DNA from: Roseobacter sinensis | GTDB taxonomy: Bacteria; Pseudomonadota; Alphaproteobacteria; Rhodobacterales; Rhodobacteraceae | Length of the DNA: 64,000 bases | Assembly (NCBI RefSeq): GCF_025755255.1 | Contig: NZ_JALIEB010000001.1 | Location: 496,001 to 560,000 of the forward strand | Direction of reading: 5' to 3' | Shown here: positions 1 to 8,822 of the stretch, piece after piece | Numbering within the stretch: position 1 is the stretch's first letter | Layout of the letters: the number at the start of each line of letters is the position of its first letter | The notes under the pieces: generated by a model | Database searches by the model: none | What the model saw: only the letters and a program-made list of their open reading frames with translations | Told to the model about the DNA's origin: nothing | Position numbers and translations under genes: made by a program

Positions 1-640
1 TGCCCGTGGCACCGCTCTCGAAGCTGAGGGCCACGGCGCCGCTTTCGACGCGGGTCTCGTCGCGCAGGCCGCGTCCGCGCAGGGCGGCGGTGCCGGTGAT
101 CTCGCCCAGGGTGAAGCGCAAAAGGTCGATGTCATGCACGAGGTTGATCAGCACTGGGCTGCCGTGCGCGCTGCGCCAGTTGTCTTTGAAATAGGCATCG
201 GGCTTGCGCATGGCCCAGATGAGGCTGGCGGTGACGGGCCGGCCGATCGCGCCATTGGCGATGAGCGATTTCAGCTGTTGCACGGATGCGTGGTAGCGCC
301 GGTGGTGGCCGACGAGCGAGCCGACATTGGCGGCGTGGATCGCTTTGCGCAGGCTGCGGGCCTGGGCGAGGTCTTCCGTCACCGGCTTTTCGATCAGCAT
401 GGGCCAGCCACGCCAGGCGGCATAGCGGCCGTGCTCGCCATGCAGATGCGTGGGTGTCGCGAGGATCACCGCATCCACCGGGTCCCGGACCTCCGCCATA
501 TCGGCAAAGCGGGGGCAATCGGCGGTGATCTCCGGGTTCGGGTCGACGAGGCCCACGAGGCTGCAACGGGGGTGTGCGGCGACGGCCTCCAGATGGCGGA
601 TGCCGATGAGCCCGCCGCCGACCACGAGGATGCGGGTCAC
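1..640 (-). CDS. Gfo/Idh/MocA-family oxidoreductase, 3' end beyond window
   Basis: NAD(P)-dependent dehydrogenase of the Gfo/Idh/MocA family, which oxidises or reduces sugars, inositols and related polyols. The GTG start at 640 shares four bases with the stop of the UxaA-type gene upstream, so the two are translationally coupled. The N-terminus reads TRILVVGGGLIGIRHLEAV, a Rossmann dinucleotide fold, and an EKPV motif near residue 85 matches the conserved EKP signature whose lysine is catalytic in this family. About 213 residues are visible and the C-terminal substrate domain lies outside the window. It is the last visible gene of the TRAP transporter/dehydratase operon, which suggests a sugar-acid substrate. 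The exact substrate cannot be read from the sequence. Confidence 0.85.
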   Translation of the reverse strand, partial: MTRILVVGGGLIGIRHLEAVAAHPRCSLVGLVDPNPEITADCPRFADMAEVRDPVDAVILATPTHLHGEHGRYAAWRGWPMLIEKPVTEDLAQARSLRKAIHAANVGSLVGHHRRYHASVQQLKSLIANGAIGRPVTASLIWAMRKPDAYFKDNWRSAHGSPVLINLVHDIDLLRFTLGEITGTAALRGRGLRDETRVESGAVALSFESGATG

Positions 641-2148
641 ATCACTGCCCCGATCTGCCAGGGGACGAATTCATAATCGCCGAGGCCCTGGGCTTCGGAT
701 TTCGTGGCTTCGCCGGAGGCCACGCGCAGGAACATGTCGTAGATCTCGCGGCCTTTTTCCTCGACCGTCGTGCCTTGGGTCAGGATGGTGCCGGCGTTGA
801 TGTCCATATCCTCGTGCATGCGCTTGGCCATGGCGGAGTTGGTGGCGACCTTGATGGTGGGCGCCGGCTTGGAGCCGAAGGCGGAGCCGCGCCCGGTGGT
901 GAAGCAGACGAGATTGCAGCCGCCTGCGATCTGGCCCGTAACCGAGGCGGGGTCGTAGCCGGGGCTGTCCATGAAGGTGAAGCCGCGCGCCGTGACCGGT
1001 TCGGCGTATTTGTAGACACCCATGAGGGGGGAGGTGCCGCCTTTGGCCGCCGCGCCGAGGGATTTTTCGAGGATGGTGGTCAGCCCGCCCGCCTTGTTGC
1101 CGGGGCTTGGGTTGTTGTCCATCGAACCTTTGTTGCGGGCGGTGTAATCTTCCCACCACTTGATGAGACCCACGAGCTTGTCGCCGGTGGCTTGGTTAAT
1201 GGCGCGGCGGGTGAGCAGGTGTTCCGCGCCGTAGATCTCGGGCGTTTCGGCCAACACGCCGGTGCCGCCTTGGGCGGCGAGCAGGTCGCAGGCGTAGCCC
1301 AAGGCCGGGTTGGCGGTGATGCCGGACCAGGCGTCGGAGCCGCCGCATTGCAGGGCGACTTTCAGCTCGGAGGCGGGGCATGGGGTGCGCGTGGCCTCAT
1401 TGGCGATGGGCAGCATCGCGTCGATCTTCTGGATGCCAAGCTCGATCGTTTTGCGCAGACCTGCGACGGTCTGGATGTTCATCACCTGGAACGTGGGCCC
1501 CTGTTTCAGACCGTAGGCGTCAAGCAGCCAATCGATCTGGTTCATCTCGCAGCCCAGGCCCACCATCAGCACGGCGGCGTGGTTGGGGTGGCGGGCATAG
1601 CCCCACATCACCCGCTGCAGCGCCTCGAAACCGTCGCCGTCACCGGCCATGCCGCACCCCGTCCCATGCACAAAGGCCGCGACGCCGTCGACGTTGGGGT
1701 AGTGGCTGAGGACCTCCGGCGTGAAATGCGCGGCGATCATGCGCGCGGCGGTGGCCGAGCAATTCACCGAGGTGACGATGGCCACGTAGTTGCGCGTGCC
1801 CACCTGCCCGTTTGCGCGGCGGTAGCCCAGGAAGGTGTCGCGTTCGGCCTCGGGTACCGGGGTGATCGGGCGCAGGTCAGTCGAGAACTCGTAGTCGGCG
1901 TCGGTGTTGCGGAACTCGACGTTTTGCGTGTGCACATGAGTGCCGGGGGCGATGTCTTCGGCGGCATAGCCGATCACCTGCGCGTATTTGCGGATGGCCT
2001 CGCCCTTTCGGATCGCTTGCGTCGCGATCTTGTGGCCGGACGGGATGAGGCTTTGGGTGGTGACGGCCTCAACCGCCACGCCCGCTTCGAGCGCGCGGGT
2101 GGCGGTCACGACGTTGTCGGAGGGATCGAGGCGGATGGTGTCAGGCAT
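637..2148 (-). CDS. UxaA-family (altronate/galactarate-type) dehydratase
   Basis: A 503-residue protein of the altronate/galactarate dehydratase family, which removes water from a hexonic or hexaric acid to give a 2-keto-3-deoxy acid. Residues 1 to about 80 form the SAF-type domain, followed by a linker and the large C-terminal catalytic domain, with conserved-looking stretches GYRRANGQVGTRNY, GTGCGM and LQCGGSDAWSG. The full-length fusion is the UxaA/GarD layout rather than the split sulfolactate lyase SuyA/SuyB layout. It follows dctM by about 125 bases on the same strand and overlaps the MocA-type gene by four bases. The family is certain. Altronate, galactarate or another acid is possible. 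Confidence 0.88.
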   Translation of the reverse strand: MPDTIRLDPSDNVVTATRALEAGVAVEAVTTQSLIPSGHKIATQAIRKGEAIRKYAQVIGYAAEDIAPGTHVHTQNVEFRNTDADYEFSTDLRPITPVPEAERDTFLGYRRANGQVGTRNYVAIVTSVNCSATAARMIAAHFTPEVLSHYPNVDGVAAFVHGTGCGMAGDGDGFEALQRVMWGYARHPNHAAVLMVGLGCEMNQIDWLLDAYGLKQGPTFQVMNIQTVAGLRKTIELGIQKIDAMLPIANEATRTPCPASELKVALQCGGSDAWSGITANPALGYACDLLAAQGGTGVLAETPEIYGAEHLLTRRAINQATGDKLVGLIKWWEDYTARNKGSMDNNPSPGNKAGGLTTILEKSLGAAAKGGTSPLMGVYKYAEPVTARGFTFMDSPGYDPASVTGQIAGGCNLVCFTTGRGSAFGSKPAPTIKVATNSAMAKRMHEDMDINAGTILTQGTTVEEKGREIYDMFLRVASGEATKSEAQGLGDYEFVPWQIGAVM

Positions 2149-2225
2149 GTCCGAAACGGTGGCACAGGGGGAGGGCGGTCACAAGAGCGGGGCGGCGTTG
2201 GGGTCGGGTGCTGGGCGCGGGATTT

Positions 2226-2247
2226 GAGTATTTCTGGACGGGTGAAG
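2226..2247 (+). repeat. Dispersed 22-nt intergenic repeat, copy A
   Basis: One of five near-identical copies in the window, with the consensus GAGTATTT, two variable pyrimidine-rich bases, then GGACGGGTGAAG. This copy lies between the UxaA-type gene and dctM and points opposite to both. Just after it a GC-rich inverted repeat (GGGGCG with CGCCCC on the minus strand) could end dctM transcripts. Confidence 0.8.
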
Positions 2248-2274
2248 GGGCGGGGGCCTGGCGCCCCAGCCGGG

Positions 2275-3900
2275 TCATGGGAGCAGCAGGGAGACGATGG
2301 GCGGCCAGATCAGCAGCACGGAAAGCGCGCAGAGCTGGATGCCGATGAAGGGCAGGAAGCCCTTGAAGATGTCAGTGAGGCTGATGTGCGGCGGCGCCAC
2401 GGATTTCAGGTAGAAGGCGGCAGGCCCAAAGGGCGGCGACAGGAAGCTCACCTGCATGTTCATACAGAAGACCACACCGAACCAGATCGCCACGTGGCGC
2501 GGGTTCAATTCGCCCAGCAGGCCGATTTCCTCGATGGGCAGGCGCTGCACGATGGGCAGGAAGACCGGGATGATCAGCAGCACGATCCCGACCCAATCCA
2601 TGAAGGCGCCCATGAAGAGGAGGATCAGCATCATCATCAGGATGATGCCCATGGTCGGCAGCTCGGAGCCGACGATGAAGTCGGCCACATACGTCGGCCC
2701 GCCCGCGATGGTGTAGGCGCCTGCCAGTGCCGTGGCGCCGATGGTCACCCAGATGATCGTGCCGGTGGATTTCAGCGTGCGCATCAGGCTGTCCCACACC
2801 AGCTCGAAACTGGCCTCGCCGCGGAAGATCGCGATGATCAGCACCGCGAGCGCGCCCATGCCGGCGGCCTCGGTGATGCCAGTGATACCGCCGTAGATCG
2901 AACCCATGACGACGCCGATCACGACGATGGGCGCGACAAGGCCTTTGCCCAGTTTCCATCCAAGCGCCGTGCGGGCCCGGCCCAGCACGCCGAACATCAT
3001 GACAAAGGCAAAGACCACCATACCGCCGAACCACGGCAACCAGTCTGCGGTGCCATAGGCGAAGGCCTCGCCGGTGTTGGCGGCGTTCTGGCCACTGAGC
3101 TCGAAGAAGAGCGCGCGCAGGAACAGCGCCGTGGCAAAGCCCGCAAGCAGCACGCAGAGGAAGGCACCGAAGAGCTTTGCTTTTTCCAGACCGTAGGGCT
3201 CGCCCTCGACCGGTTCGGGCAGCGGCGCGTCTTCGGGGCGCAGCTGGGTGCGGATGATGATGTAGATGATGATGAAGCTCGCCAGCATGAAGCCCGGCAG
3301 GAAGGAGGCGGTGAAAAGGGCCTTGATCGAGGTCTCGGTGATCAGCCCGTAGATGATCAGCACGATCGAAGGCGGGATCATTGTGCCGAGTGAACCGCTC
3401 GCACAGATGGTGCCGATGGCGAGGTTCTGGTTATAGCCGAGGCGCAGCATCTGCGGCAGGGCAATGAGGCCGAGGAGCACCACCTCACCGCCGATGATGC
3501 CGGACATCGCCGCCATGATCACCGCCATGATGGAGGTGACGATGGCGATGCCGCCGCGGGTCCGGTTCAGCCAGACGTTCAGCGAGGAATACATGTCCTT
3601 GGCGATGCCTGAGCGTTCCAGCAGCGCCGCCATGAAGATGAACAGCGGAATGGATATGAGGACGTAGTCCGTTAAGAGCCCGTATATTCGTTGCGCGAGG
3701 ATATTGAGCGGGCCCGAGCCCGGTCGGCCCGTGAGGATACCCTCGCCGAAGGTCCAGGGGGCGGTGAGAAGTTGTGGTTCGAACTTCATGACCAGCACGC
3801 CCACGGCGAGAATGGCGGAGGCAAAACCCAGCGGCATGCCGATGGCGAGCAGCAGGATCAGGCCCAGCATGAGGACCAGTGAGATCGTTCCGATGTCCAT
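2275..3900 (-). CDS. dctM: TRAP transporter large permease subunit
   Basis: Large membrane subunit of a tripartite ATP-independent periplasmic transporter, which uses the sodium or proton gradient to import organic acids bound by the periplasmic protein. The 541-residue sequence is almost entirely hydrophobic helices, with typical DctM stretches such as GMPLGFAS near the N-terminus, IPLFIFMAALLERSGIA and PPSIVLIIYGL. It is longer than the ordinary 430-residue DctM because of an extra loop with charged residues around 225-330, as seen in the larger TRAP subclass. Its ATG overlaps the dctQ stop as TGATG, which indicates coupled translation. The operon order is dctP, dctQ, dctM, dehydratase, dehydrogenase. 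Confidence 0.95.
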   Translation of the reverse strand: MDIGTISLVLMLGLILLLAIGMPLGFASAILAVGVLVMKFEPQLLTAPWTFGEGILTGRPGSGPLNILAQRIYGLLTDYVLISIPLFIFMAALLERSGIAKDMYSSLNVWLNRTRGGIAIVTSIMAVIMAAMSGIIGGEVVLLGLIALPQMLRLGYNQNLAIGTICASGSLGTMIPPSIVLIIYGLITETSIKALFTASFLPGFMLASFIIIYIIIRTQLRPEDAPLPEPVEGEPYGLEKAKLFGAFLCVLLAGFATALFLRALFFELSGQNAANTGEAFAYGTADWLPWFGGMVVFAFVMMFGVLGRARTALGWKLGKGLVAPIVVIGVVMGSIYGGITGITEAAGMGALAVLIIAIFRGEASFELVWDSLMRTLKSTGTIIWVTIGATALAGAYTIAGGPTYVADFIVGSELPTMGIILMMMLILLFMGAFMDWVGIVLLIIPVFLPIVQRLPIEEIGLLGELNPRHVAIWFGVVFCMNMQVSFLSPPFGPAAFYLKSVAPPHISLTDIFKGFLPFIGIQLCALSVLLIWPPIVSLLLP

Positions 3901-4805
3901 CAGTCGGCCCTGTACTTATTGGATTGGATCGCGCCGCGGGTCACATCGAGCCCGGCGGTGCCGTCGCTGCCGACGGCGGCCTTGATCTTTTCGAGCTCGT
4001 CCTGGTCGATGTCGTCGGCGGCGGTGTGGATGACCGGCTCGGCGTTCCAGTCGGAGATGAGGTTGATGATCGCCTGCACCGCCACAAGCGCCACCACGAT
4101 CAGCACCATGGGCTTGAGCGTCGCGGGGATGGGCGGGTCGAAGACGGTGCCGAAGGTCTCCCAGCGGTAGAACTTGTCGAAGGCTTCGCCATAGCCGCCG
4201 TAGAAGAGGAAGAAGGCGAAGATCACGATCATCGCCGTGGAGATACAGTCGCAGGTGCGCTGCAGCGCGCGGGGCAGCATGTCGTAGAGCAGGAAAATGC
4301 GAATATGGCTGCGCTGTTGCATGGCGTAGAGCCCGGCGCAGAGGAAGACGAAGCCCGCCAGCCAGAGCGACAGTTCGTTGGCCCAGAGGGTCGGGCGTTC
4401 GAAGACATAGCGCAGGATCACCTCGTAGATCATTACGGAGCAGAGCACGACCACCAGCATCATGGTCACCCGCCCGATGAAAACGGCGAGACGGTCGATG
4501 GCGCGCCAGCTCTCGAACTCCATGGCTGCGCGGCGCACGGTGCGCATGCCGATATAGGCCAGCACCGGGATCAGCAGAAGCGCCGCCCAGTCGACGATAT
4601 CGGCATAGCCGCCGAACAGCCCCCCCAGGCCAGGTGTGATATCGGCGCGCGCAAAGAGCGCCGAGAGCTTGTCGTATTGCGAGGGATCCTCGGGCTTTGC
4701 CCAGGTGAGGGTGAAGGCGGGCATGTGCCAGGTCACCCAGCCTGCACAGGCGATGAAGGCCATAGGGACCAGCCATTCGATCAGGCCGCCGGATTTTTCC
4801 TGCAT
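3900..4805 (-). CDS. dctQ: TRAP transporter small permease subunit
   Basis: Small membrane subunit of the same TRAP transporter. The 301-residue protein is larger than the usual 160-190-residue DctQ. It has two N-terminal hydrophobic segments (WLVPMAFIACAGWV and DWAALLLIPVLAYIG) before the four-helix DctQ core, where LWANELSLWLAGFVFLCAG is the conserved third/fourth helix region. This extended form pairs with the large DctM downstream. It lies about 95 bases from dctP with a strong terminator hairpin between, so its expression is probably lower than that of the binding protein. Confidence 0.92.
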   Translation of the reverse strand: MQEKSGGLIEWLVPMAFIACAGWVTWHMPAFTLTWAKPEDPSQYDKLSALFARADITPGLGGLFGGYADIVDWAALLLIPVLAYIGMRTVRRAAMEFESWRAIDRLAVFIGRVTMMLVVVLCSVMIYEVILRYVFERPTLWANELSLWLAGFVFLCAGLYAMQQRSHIRIFLLYDMLPRALQRTCDCISTAMIVIFAFFLFYGGYGEAFDKFYRWETFGTVFDPPIPATLKPMVLIVVALVAVQAIINLISDWNAEPVIHTAADDIDQDELEKIKAAVGSDGTAGLDVTRGAIQSNKYRAD

Positions 4806-4853
4806 GTCACTCCCTCACCCCTGCGGAACGGTATCGGTGGCGCCCCGGGCCAG

Positions 4854-4884
4854 AAAAAAGACCCCGCCCGGTGCGGGCGGGGTC
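4854..4884 (-). terminator. Terminator-like hairpin between dctP and dctQ
   Basis: On the minus strand GACCCCGCCC pairs perfectly with GGGCGGGGTC (ten base pairs, five-base loop) and is followed by six T. It lies inside the TRAP operon just after dctP. It fits a partial terminator or 3'-stabilising hairpin that gives more binding protein than permease, a common arrangement for transporter operons. Confidence 0.85.
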
Positions 4885-4899
4885 TCGTGTCGGGTCGGC

Positions 4900-5922
4900 T
4901 TACTGTTTGAGGCCCAGCTGATCGAGGTAGGCGAGGTGCGATTCCACCAGCGCCTTGGCCTCCGGCGTATCCGCGAACTCGGCCCAGGCGGATTGTGCCG
5001 CCGCGCGGAACTTGTTCAGCTCCTCGGTGGACCACTGCGACAGGGTCACGCCCTGCTCGCGCAACTGTGCGGCCGCTTCGGCGTTTGCCTTCTCGAAGGT
5101 CAGCGCCGTGCGCAGCGCCAGCGCTTCCATCGCCACCTTCATGATCTTCTGGTGATGCGCGGGCATCGCGTCGAAGACGGCCTTGTTGCAGGCGAGGTGA
5201 TCGGACGGCATCGAGTGGAAGCCGGGGAAGTTCGCGTGCTTGACGATATCATAGAGACCCAGACCCACGTTGTTGGCCAGACCAGAGGCGTCCGCGCCGT
5301 CGATGATGCCGGTTTCAAGCGCTGTGAAGATTTCGGTGAAGTCCATCACGATGGGCGAGGCGCCCAGCTTTTCGAAGATGATGGTTTGCATGCCGGGGGG
5401 CGAGCGGAACTTCCAGTCCTTGAAGTCTTCCACTTTCGCGATGGGCTTGGAGGAGGCAAAGCTTTCCTGCCCGTAGACCCACCAGCCGATCAGCTCCATG
5501 CCGTATTTGTTGTAAAGTGGCGCTGCGGCTTCCTTGCCGCCGCCGAAATACAGCCAGCTCAGCTGTTGATACGGCGTGTCATAGCCGCCCATGATGTCGC
5601 CCACGAACTGGAAGGCGGAGTTCTTGCCGGTCTGATAGCCGCCGCCGGTCATGTCGCAGTCGAGAATGCCGGTGGCGGCCGCATCGAAGGTCTCGACCGA
5701 CTTCACGACGGAGGAGGAGTAGAACATCTCCACCTCGATCTCGCCGTTCGACATGTCCTGAATGTCCTGCATGTATTGCGCGGCCAGCTTGCCGGAGACG
5801 GTTTCAGGGGCGTAATGTGTTTGAATGCGCAGCTTGGTGGTTTGGGCCGATGCGGTGAACGCAGTCGACGCAGCCAACGCTGCCACGGCGGCAACGGTCG
5901 CCGCCTTTTTGATGAGTTTCAT
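4900..5922 (-). CDS. dctP: TRAP transporter substrate-binding protein
   Basis: Periplasmic binding protein that captures the organic acid and delivers it to DctQM. The start at 5922 is chosen because GGGAGGACAAC sits just upstream and the resulting 340-residue protein begins with a clean signal peptide (MKLIKKAATVAAVAALAAS, cleavage after ASA near residue 26). Upstream in-frame codons would bury that signal. The conserved ligand-binding arginine is in the stretch WKFRSPPGMQ. First gene of the minus-strand operon, divergent from the GntR regulator, with an AT-rich control region between them. The substrate is unknown but probably a sugar acid, given the neighbours. Confidence 0.95.
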   Translation of the reverse strand: MKLIKKAATVAAVAALAASTAFTASAQTTKLRIQTHYAPETVSGKLAAQYMQDIQDMSNGEIEVEMFYSSSVVKSVETFDAAATGILDCDMTGGGYQTGKNSAFQFVGDIMGGYDTPYQQLSWLYFGGGKEAAAPLYNKYGMELIGWWVYGQESFASSKPIAKVEDFKDWKFRSPPGMQTIIFEKLGASPIVMDFTEIFTALETGIIDGADASGLANNVGLGLYDIVKHANFPGFHSMPSDHLACNKAVFDAMPAHHQKIMKVAMEALALRTALTFEKANAEAAAQLREQGVTLSQWSTEELNKFRAAAQSAWAEFADTPEAKALVESHLAYLDQLGLKQ

Positions 5923-6044
5923 GTTGTCCTCCCAGACGTTGAGCGCACAATGTGGTCGGGGCAGTGAAGCCCGGTCTTCCTTACGCTGAAGAAACGTTAG
6001 GCTGAGGGAGGTCCGCCAAGCAAGAAAATATTTTATTTTTCCCG

Positions 6045-6077
6045 AATTTCGATATTTTCTTTGATTTTCGAAATTTT
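6045..6077. promoter_or_regulatory. Candidate GntR operator in the dctP/gntR intergenic region
   Basis: The 190-base divergent region contains two adjacent AT-rich near-palindromes, AATTTCGATATTTTC at 6045-6059 and ATTTTCGAAATTTT at 6064-6077, standing out strongly against the GC-rich surroundings. The position between a FCD-type regulator and its likely target operon is where such regulators bind. The assignment to this regulator is inference. Confidence 0.5.
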
Positions 6078-6112
6078 GCGCGTAACGCTGAGGTTGTATT
6101 GGGAGGGGCAAT

Positions 6113-6793
6113 ATGGCCGCGCAGGATGCCGACATCTTCGACGATATGCGTCACCGGCTGATCACCGGCGAGTTCGGGTATGGTACCAAACTGCGCGCGG
6201 AAAAGCTACGCCAAGATTACAATTGTTCGGCCAGCACGGTGCGCGAGGTGTTGTTTAGGCTCTCCACCGTCGGGTTGGTCGAATTTCAGGAGCAGCGCGG
6301 ATTTCGTGCGCCTGTTCAATCGGTTGAGCGGCAGCATGAGCTGACGCACATGCGGATTCTGCTGGAGACGGAGGGCGCCTGCCTGTCGATCCGCATGGGG
6401 GGTGTGGAGTGGGAGTCGCGGCTGACCGCGGCCCACCATAAGTTGTCCCACATCGAAACGCGGGTGCGCTCCTCCGGCGATCTGATTCCCCTGTTGGGGC
6501 TCTGGAGCCGCGCCGAGCAGGAGTTTCACGAGACGCTGATCGACGCGTGCGGATCGGGACTTCTGAAGCGTACGCACGCGGTAATTTACGAACAGTTTCG
6601 CCAGCAACTCGTCTCCGCCGAGACGAATTACGGCTATTTTCCGGAGAATATTCGCGAGCATCAGGCGATTCTGGATGCGGCTTTGCAGCGCAACGAAGAC
6701 CTGATGCGCGTCTGCGTGAACGACCATCTGGCGCGTAATCTGACGCGGCCGCTGCCGCGCAAGGCTCAGCCCGAAAGATCCTCGGCGATATAG
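6113..6793 (+). CDS. GntR-family transcriptional regulator, FCD domain
   Basis: A 226-residue regulator. Residues 1-70 form the winged helix-turn-helix (DDMRHRLITGEFGYGTKL, then STVREVLFRLSTVGLVEF, the classic GntR recognition pattern). The rest is an all-helical FCD ligand-binding domain with metal/ligand histidines around EQEFHETLIDAC and REHQAILDAAL. FCD regulators usually sense the substrate or an intermediate of a sugar-acid or carboxylic-acid pathway and repress the operon until it is present. Divergent from dctP. The 3' end overlaps the convergent epimerase-family gene by 28 bases. Likely controls both arms of this locus. Confidence 0.92.
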   Translation: MAAQDADIFDDMRHRLITGEFGYGTKLRAEKLRQDYNCSASTVREVLFRLSTVGLVEFQEQRGFRAPVQSVERQHELTHMRILLETEGACLSIRMGGVEWESRLTAAHHKLSHIETRVRSSGDLIPLLGLWSRAEQEFHETLIDACGSGLLKRTHAVIYEQFRQQLVSAETNYGYFPENIREHQAILDAALQRNEDLMRVCVNDHLARNLTRPLPRKAQPERSSAI

Positions 6794-7740
6794 GTCTGCA
6801 CGATCTCGTCGAAGCTGGTTTCCGCCTTGAAGCCGAGCGCTGTGGCGCGGGCCGGGTCGAAGTCGCGCGGCCAGCCGGCGACAATTGTCATGATCGCCGC
6901 GTCGGGTTGCGGTTTGATCAGGTCGACCGCCTTTTGCCCGGCGGCGCGGCGCAGCGCCTCGATCTGCTCGGCCACGGTGCAGCTGAGCCCCGGCAGGCTG
7001 AGCGCGCGGCGGCCTTCCAGCCGCGCGGTGTCGAGCGTCGCGGCATGGATCAGGAACCCGGCGGCCGATTTCGGTGAGGCGTGCCAGTGCCGCACTGTGT
7101 CGGGCACCGGCAGCACCGCCTCCTGCCCGTTCAGCGGTTCGCGGATGATGCCGGAAAAAAACGACGAGGCGGCGAGGTTTGCCTTGCCGGGGCGCACGCA
7201 GATCGTGGGCAGGCGGAGCGACATGCCGTCCATGAACCCCTTGCGGCTGAAGTCCTGCAGCATCAGCTCGGAGATGGCCTTTTGCGCGCCATAGCTGGTC
7301 TGCGGCGAACACAGGAATTCGTCGCCGATCTTGTCCGGGTAGGGCGCACCGAAGACCGCAATGGAGGAGGTGAAGACCACGCGCGGCACGTAAGTTCCCC
7401 CGCTCGCGTCATGCTCGCTGCGCAACGCTTCCAGCAGATGCCACATGGCCATCATGTTGGTGGCCCAGCCCTTGTCGAAATCCGTTTCCGACTCGCCGGA
7501 GACGATGGCGGCGAGGTGGTAGATCAGATCGGCGCGGAGCCCGGCCAGCTGCGCGATCTTCGCCGGATCGGTCAGGTTGCCGGCGATCCGCGCAGGCTCC
7601 TCCGGGCAGCTCGTCGGAAAGCCGATGTCGAAAAGCGTGATCTCGAGCGTCTCGTGCCCCGGCAGCCCCTCGGCCAGCAGGCGGGAGAGCAGCTTCTGAC
7701 CGACCATGCCGCCACCGCCGATGATGAGAACCTTGGTCAT
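6766..7740 (-). CDS. SDR-extended NAD-dependent epimerase/dehydrogenase (DenD-like)
   Basis: A 324-residue extended short-chain dehydrogenase. The N-terminal GGGGMVGQKLL is the NAD-binding loop and SYGAQK is the Tyr-x-x-x-Lys catalytic pair. The overall sequence resembles D-erythronate dehydrogenase DenD, which oxidises a four-carbon sugar acid, though no DenK-type kinase or partner aldolase is visible here, so another substrate is possible. Its ATG overlaps the stop of the 3-hydroxyisobutyrate-dehydrogenase-type gene by four bases, making a two-gene operon. It converges on the GntR gene with a 28-base overlap. Confidence 0.85.
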   Translation of the reverse strand: MTKVLIIGGGGMVGQKLLSRLLAEGLPGHETLEITLFDIGFPTSCPEEPARIAGNLTDPAKIAQLAGLRADLIYHLAAIVSGESETDFDKGWATNMMAMWHLLEALRSEHDASGGTYVPRVVFTSSIAVFGAPYPDKIGDEFLCSPQTSYGAQKAISELMLQDFSRKGFMDGMSLRLPTICVRPGKANLAASSFFSGIIREPLNGQEAVLPVPDTVRHWHASPKSAAGFLIHAATLDTARLEGRRALSLPGLSCTVAEQIEALRRAAGQKAVDLIKPQPDAAIMTIVAGWPRDFDPARATALGFKAETSFDEIVQTYIAEDLSG

Positions 7741-8624
7741 GCGAGCAGCCCGTTGCGCGCTTTCAGTTCGAGGTAAAGGCCGGAGTGGTCTTTCTCGCCA
7801 CCGTCCATTGCGTCGATGAAATGCTGGAATCGGTCGCGGACGCTCTCGGTCGCGGGCAGGGTGAGGTTAAGGCTCGCCGCCTCCTCCAGCGTGTTGTTGA
7901 GGTCCTTGACCTGGAATTTCGTCAGTCCGCCGGGCTCGAAGTTACCGTCCGTCATGCGTTGCCCGTGCTGTTGCAGGATCACGCTGTCGGCAAAGCCGCC
8001 TTTGAGGGCTGCGCGGACGGCGGCAGGATCCGCACCGCCCTGTTCGGCGAGCAGCATCGCCTCGGCAACGGCGCTTATGGTCACGGCGACGATGGTCTGG
8101 TTGGCGAGTTTCGAGAGTTGCCCCGCGCCAGAGGGGCCCACATGCACCGGGCGGCCCATGGCTTCGAAGACACTGCGGGCGGCGTCGAAGATGTCGGGCT
8201 TGCCGCCGACCATGATGGCGAGGCTTGCGGCCTCGGCGCCCTTGGTCCCGCCGGAGACGGGCGCGTCGAGATGCCCGTGGCCGAGGCTTTCCAGCAGTTT
8301 GGCCTGGGCGCGGGCGTGTTCGGGCTTGGCGCTCGACATGTCGATCCAGACAGCATCCAGGCTGAGTGCTTTCGCGGCGAGCGCCTCTTCGATCACCGCG
8401 CCGGAGGCGAAGCCATCAGAGAGCATGGTGATGACGAACTCCGCCCCCCGGATCGCGGTCATGGCGTCGGGGGCCACCCTGGCGCCGTCCCGGGCCAGCG
8501 GTTCGGCGCGGGCGAGGGTCCGATTCCAGACCGTCAGATCGTGCCCGGCCTTGAGCAGGTTGCGGCTCATGGGCACACCCATCAGCCCGGTTCCGATCAG
8601 CGTGATTTTTCGCGATGTGCTCAT
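7737..8624 (-). CDS. 3-hydroxyisobutyrate dehydrogenase-family oxidoreductase
   Basis: A beta-hydroxyacid dehydrogenase of about 295 residues. GTGLMGVPMSRNL is the Rossmann loop, DAPVSGG the substrate-binding motif, and QLSKLANQ carries the catalytic lysine. Members include tartronate semialdehyde reductase GarR and L-threonate dehydrogenase LtnD. The DenD-like neighbour makes a short sugar acid a plausible substrate. Start 8624 is chosen over the longer in-frame start at 8687 because the protein then begins at MSTSRK directly before the fold and a GGGGGGAC stretch lies upstream. Divergent from the plus-strand operon. Confidence 0.85.
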   Translation of the reverse strand: MSTSRKITLIGTGLMGVPMSRNLLKAGHDLTVWNRTLARAEPLARDGARVAPDAMTAIRGAEFVITMLSDGFASGAVIEEALAAKALSLDAVWIDMSSAKPEHARAQAKLLESLGHGHLDAPVSGGTKGAEAASLAIMVGGKPDIFDAARSVFEAMGRPVHVGPSGAGQLSKLANQTIVAVTISAVAEAMLLAEQGGADPAAVRAALKGGFADSVILQQHGQRMTDGNFEPGGLTKFQVKDLNNTLEEAASLNLTLPATESVRDRFQHFIDAMDGGEKDHSGLYLELKARNGLLA

Positions 8625-8822
8625 GATGCTGGATGTCCCCCCTCGATCCCTTTTGCAAAGCGGTAGCCAAACTGGCGCGCTTGTCATACGCTAACGAAAA
8701 CGAGCCATTGGACCAGCCCGTCCGGTGGTTTTTTGATGAAGACTGCAAGAATTGTGTCGCGGCCATGGGTGGAGCACCCGGTGTGGAGGGTCGGCAGCAG
8801 GCGCAACGGGGGAGAGAATATC

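Noticed and set aside
775-3393. Very long plus-strand open frame of 872 codons opposite the UxaA-type and dctM genes
   Set aside because: It is the complement of well-recognised minus-strand genes in GC-rich DNA and has low-complexity His/Asp/Gly-rich content without any domain.
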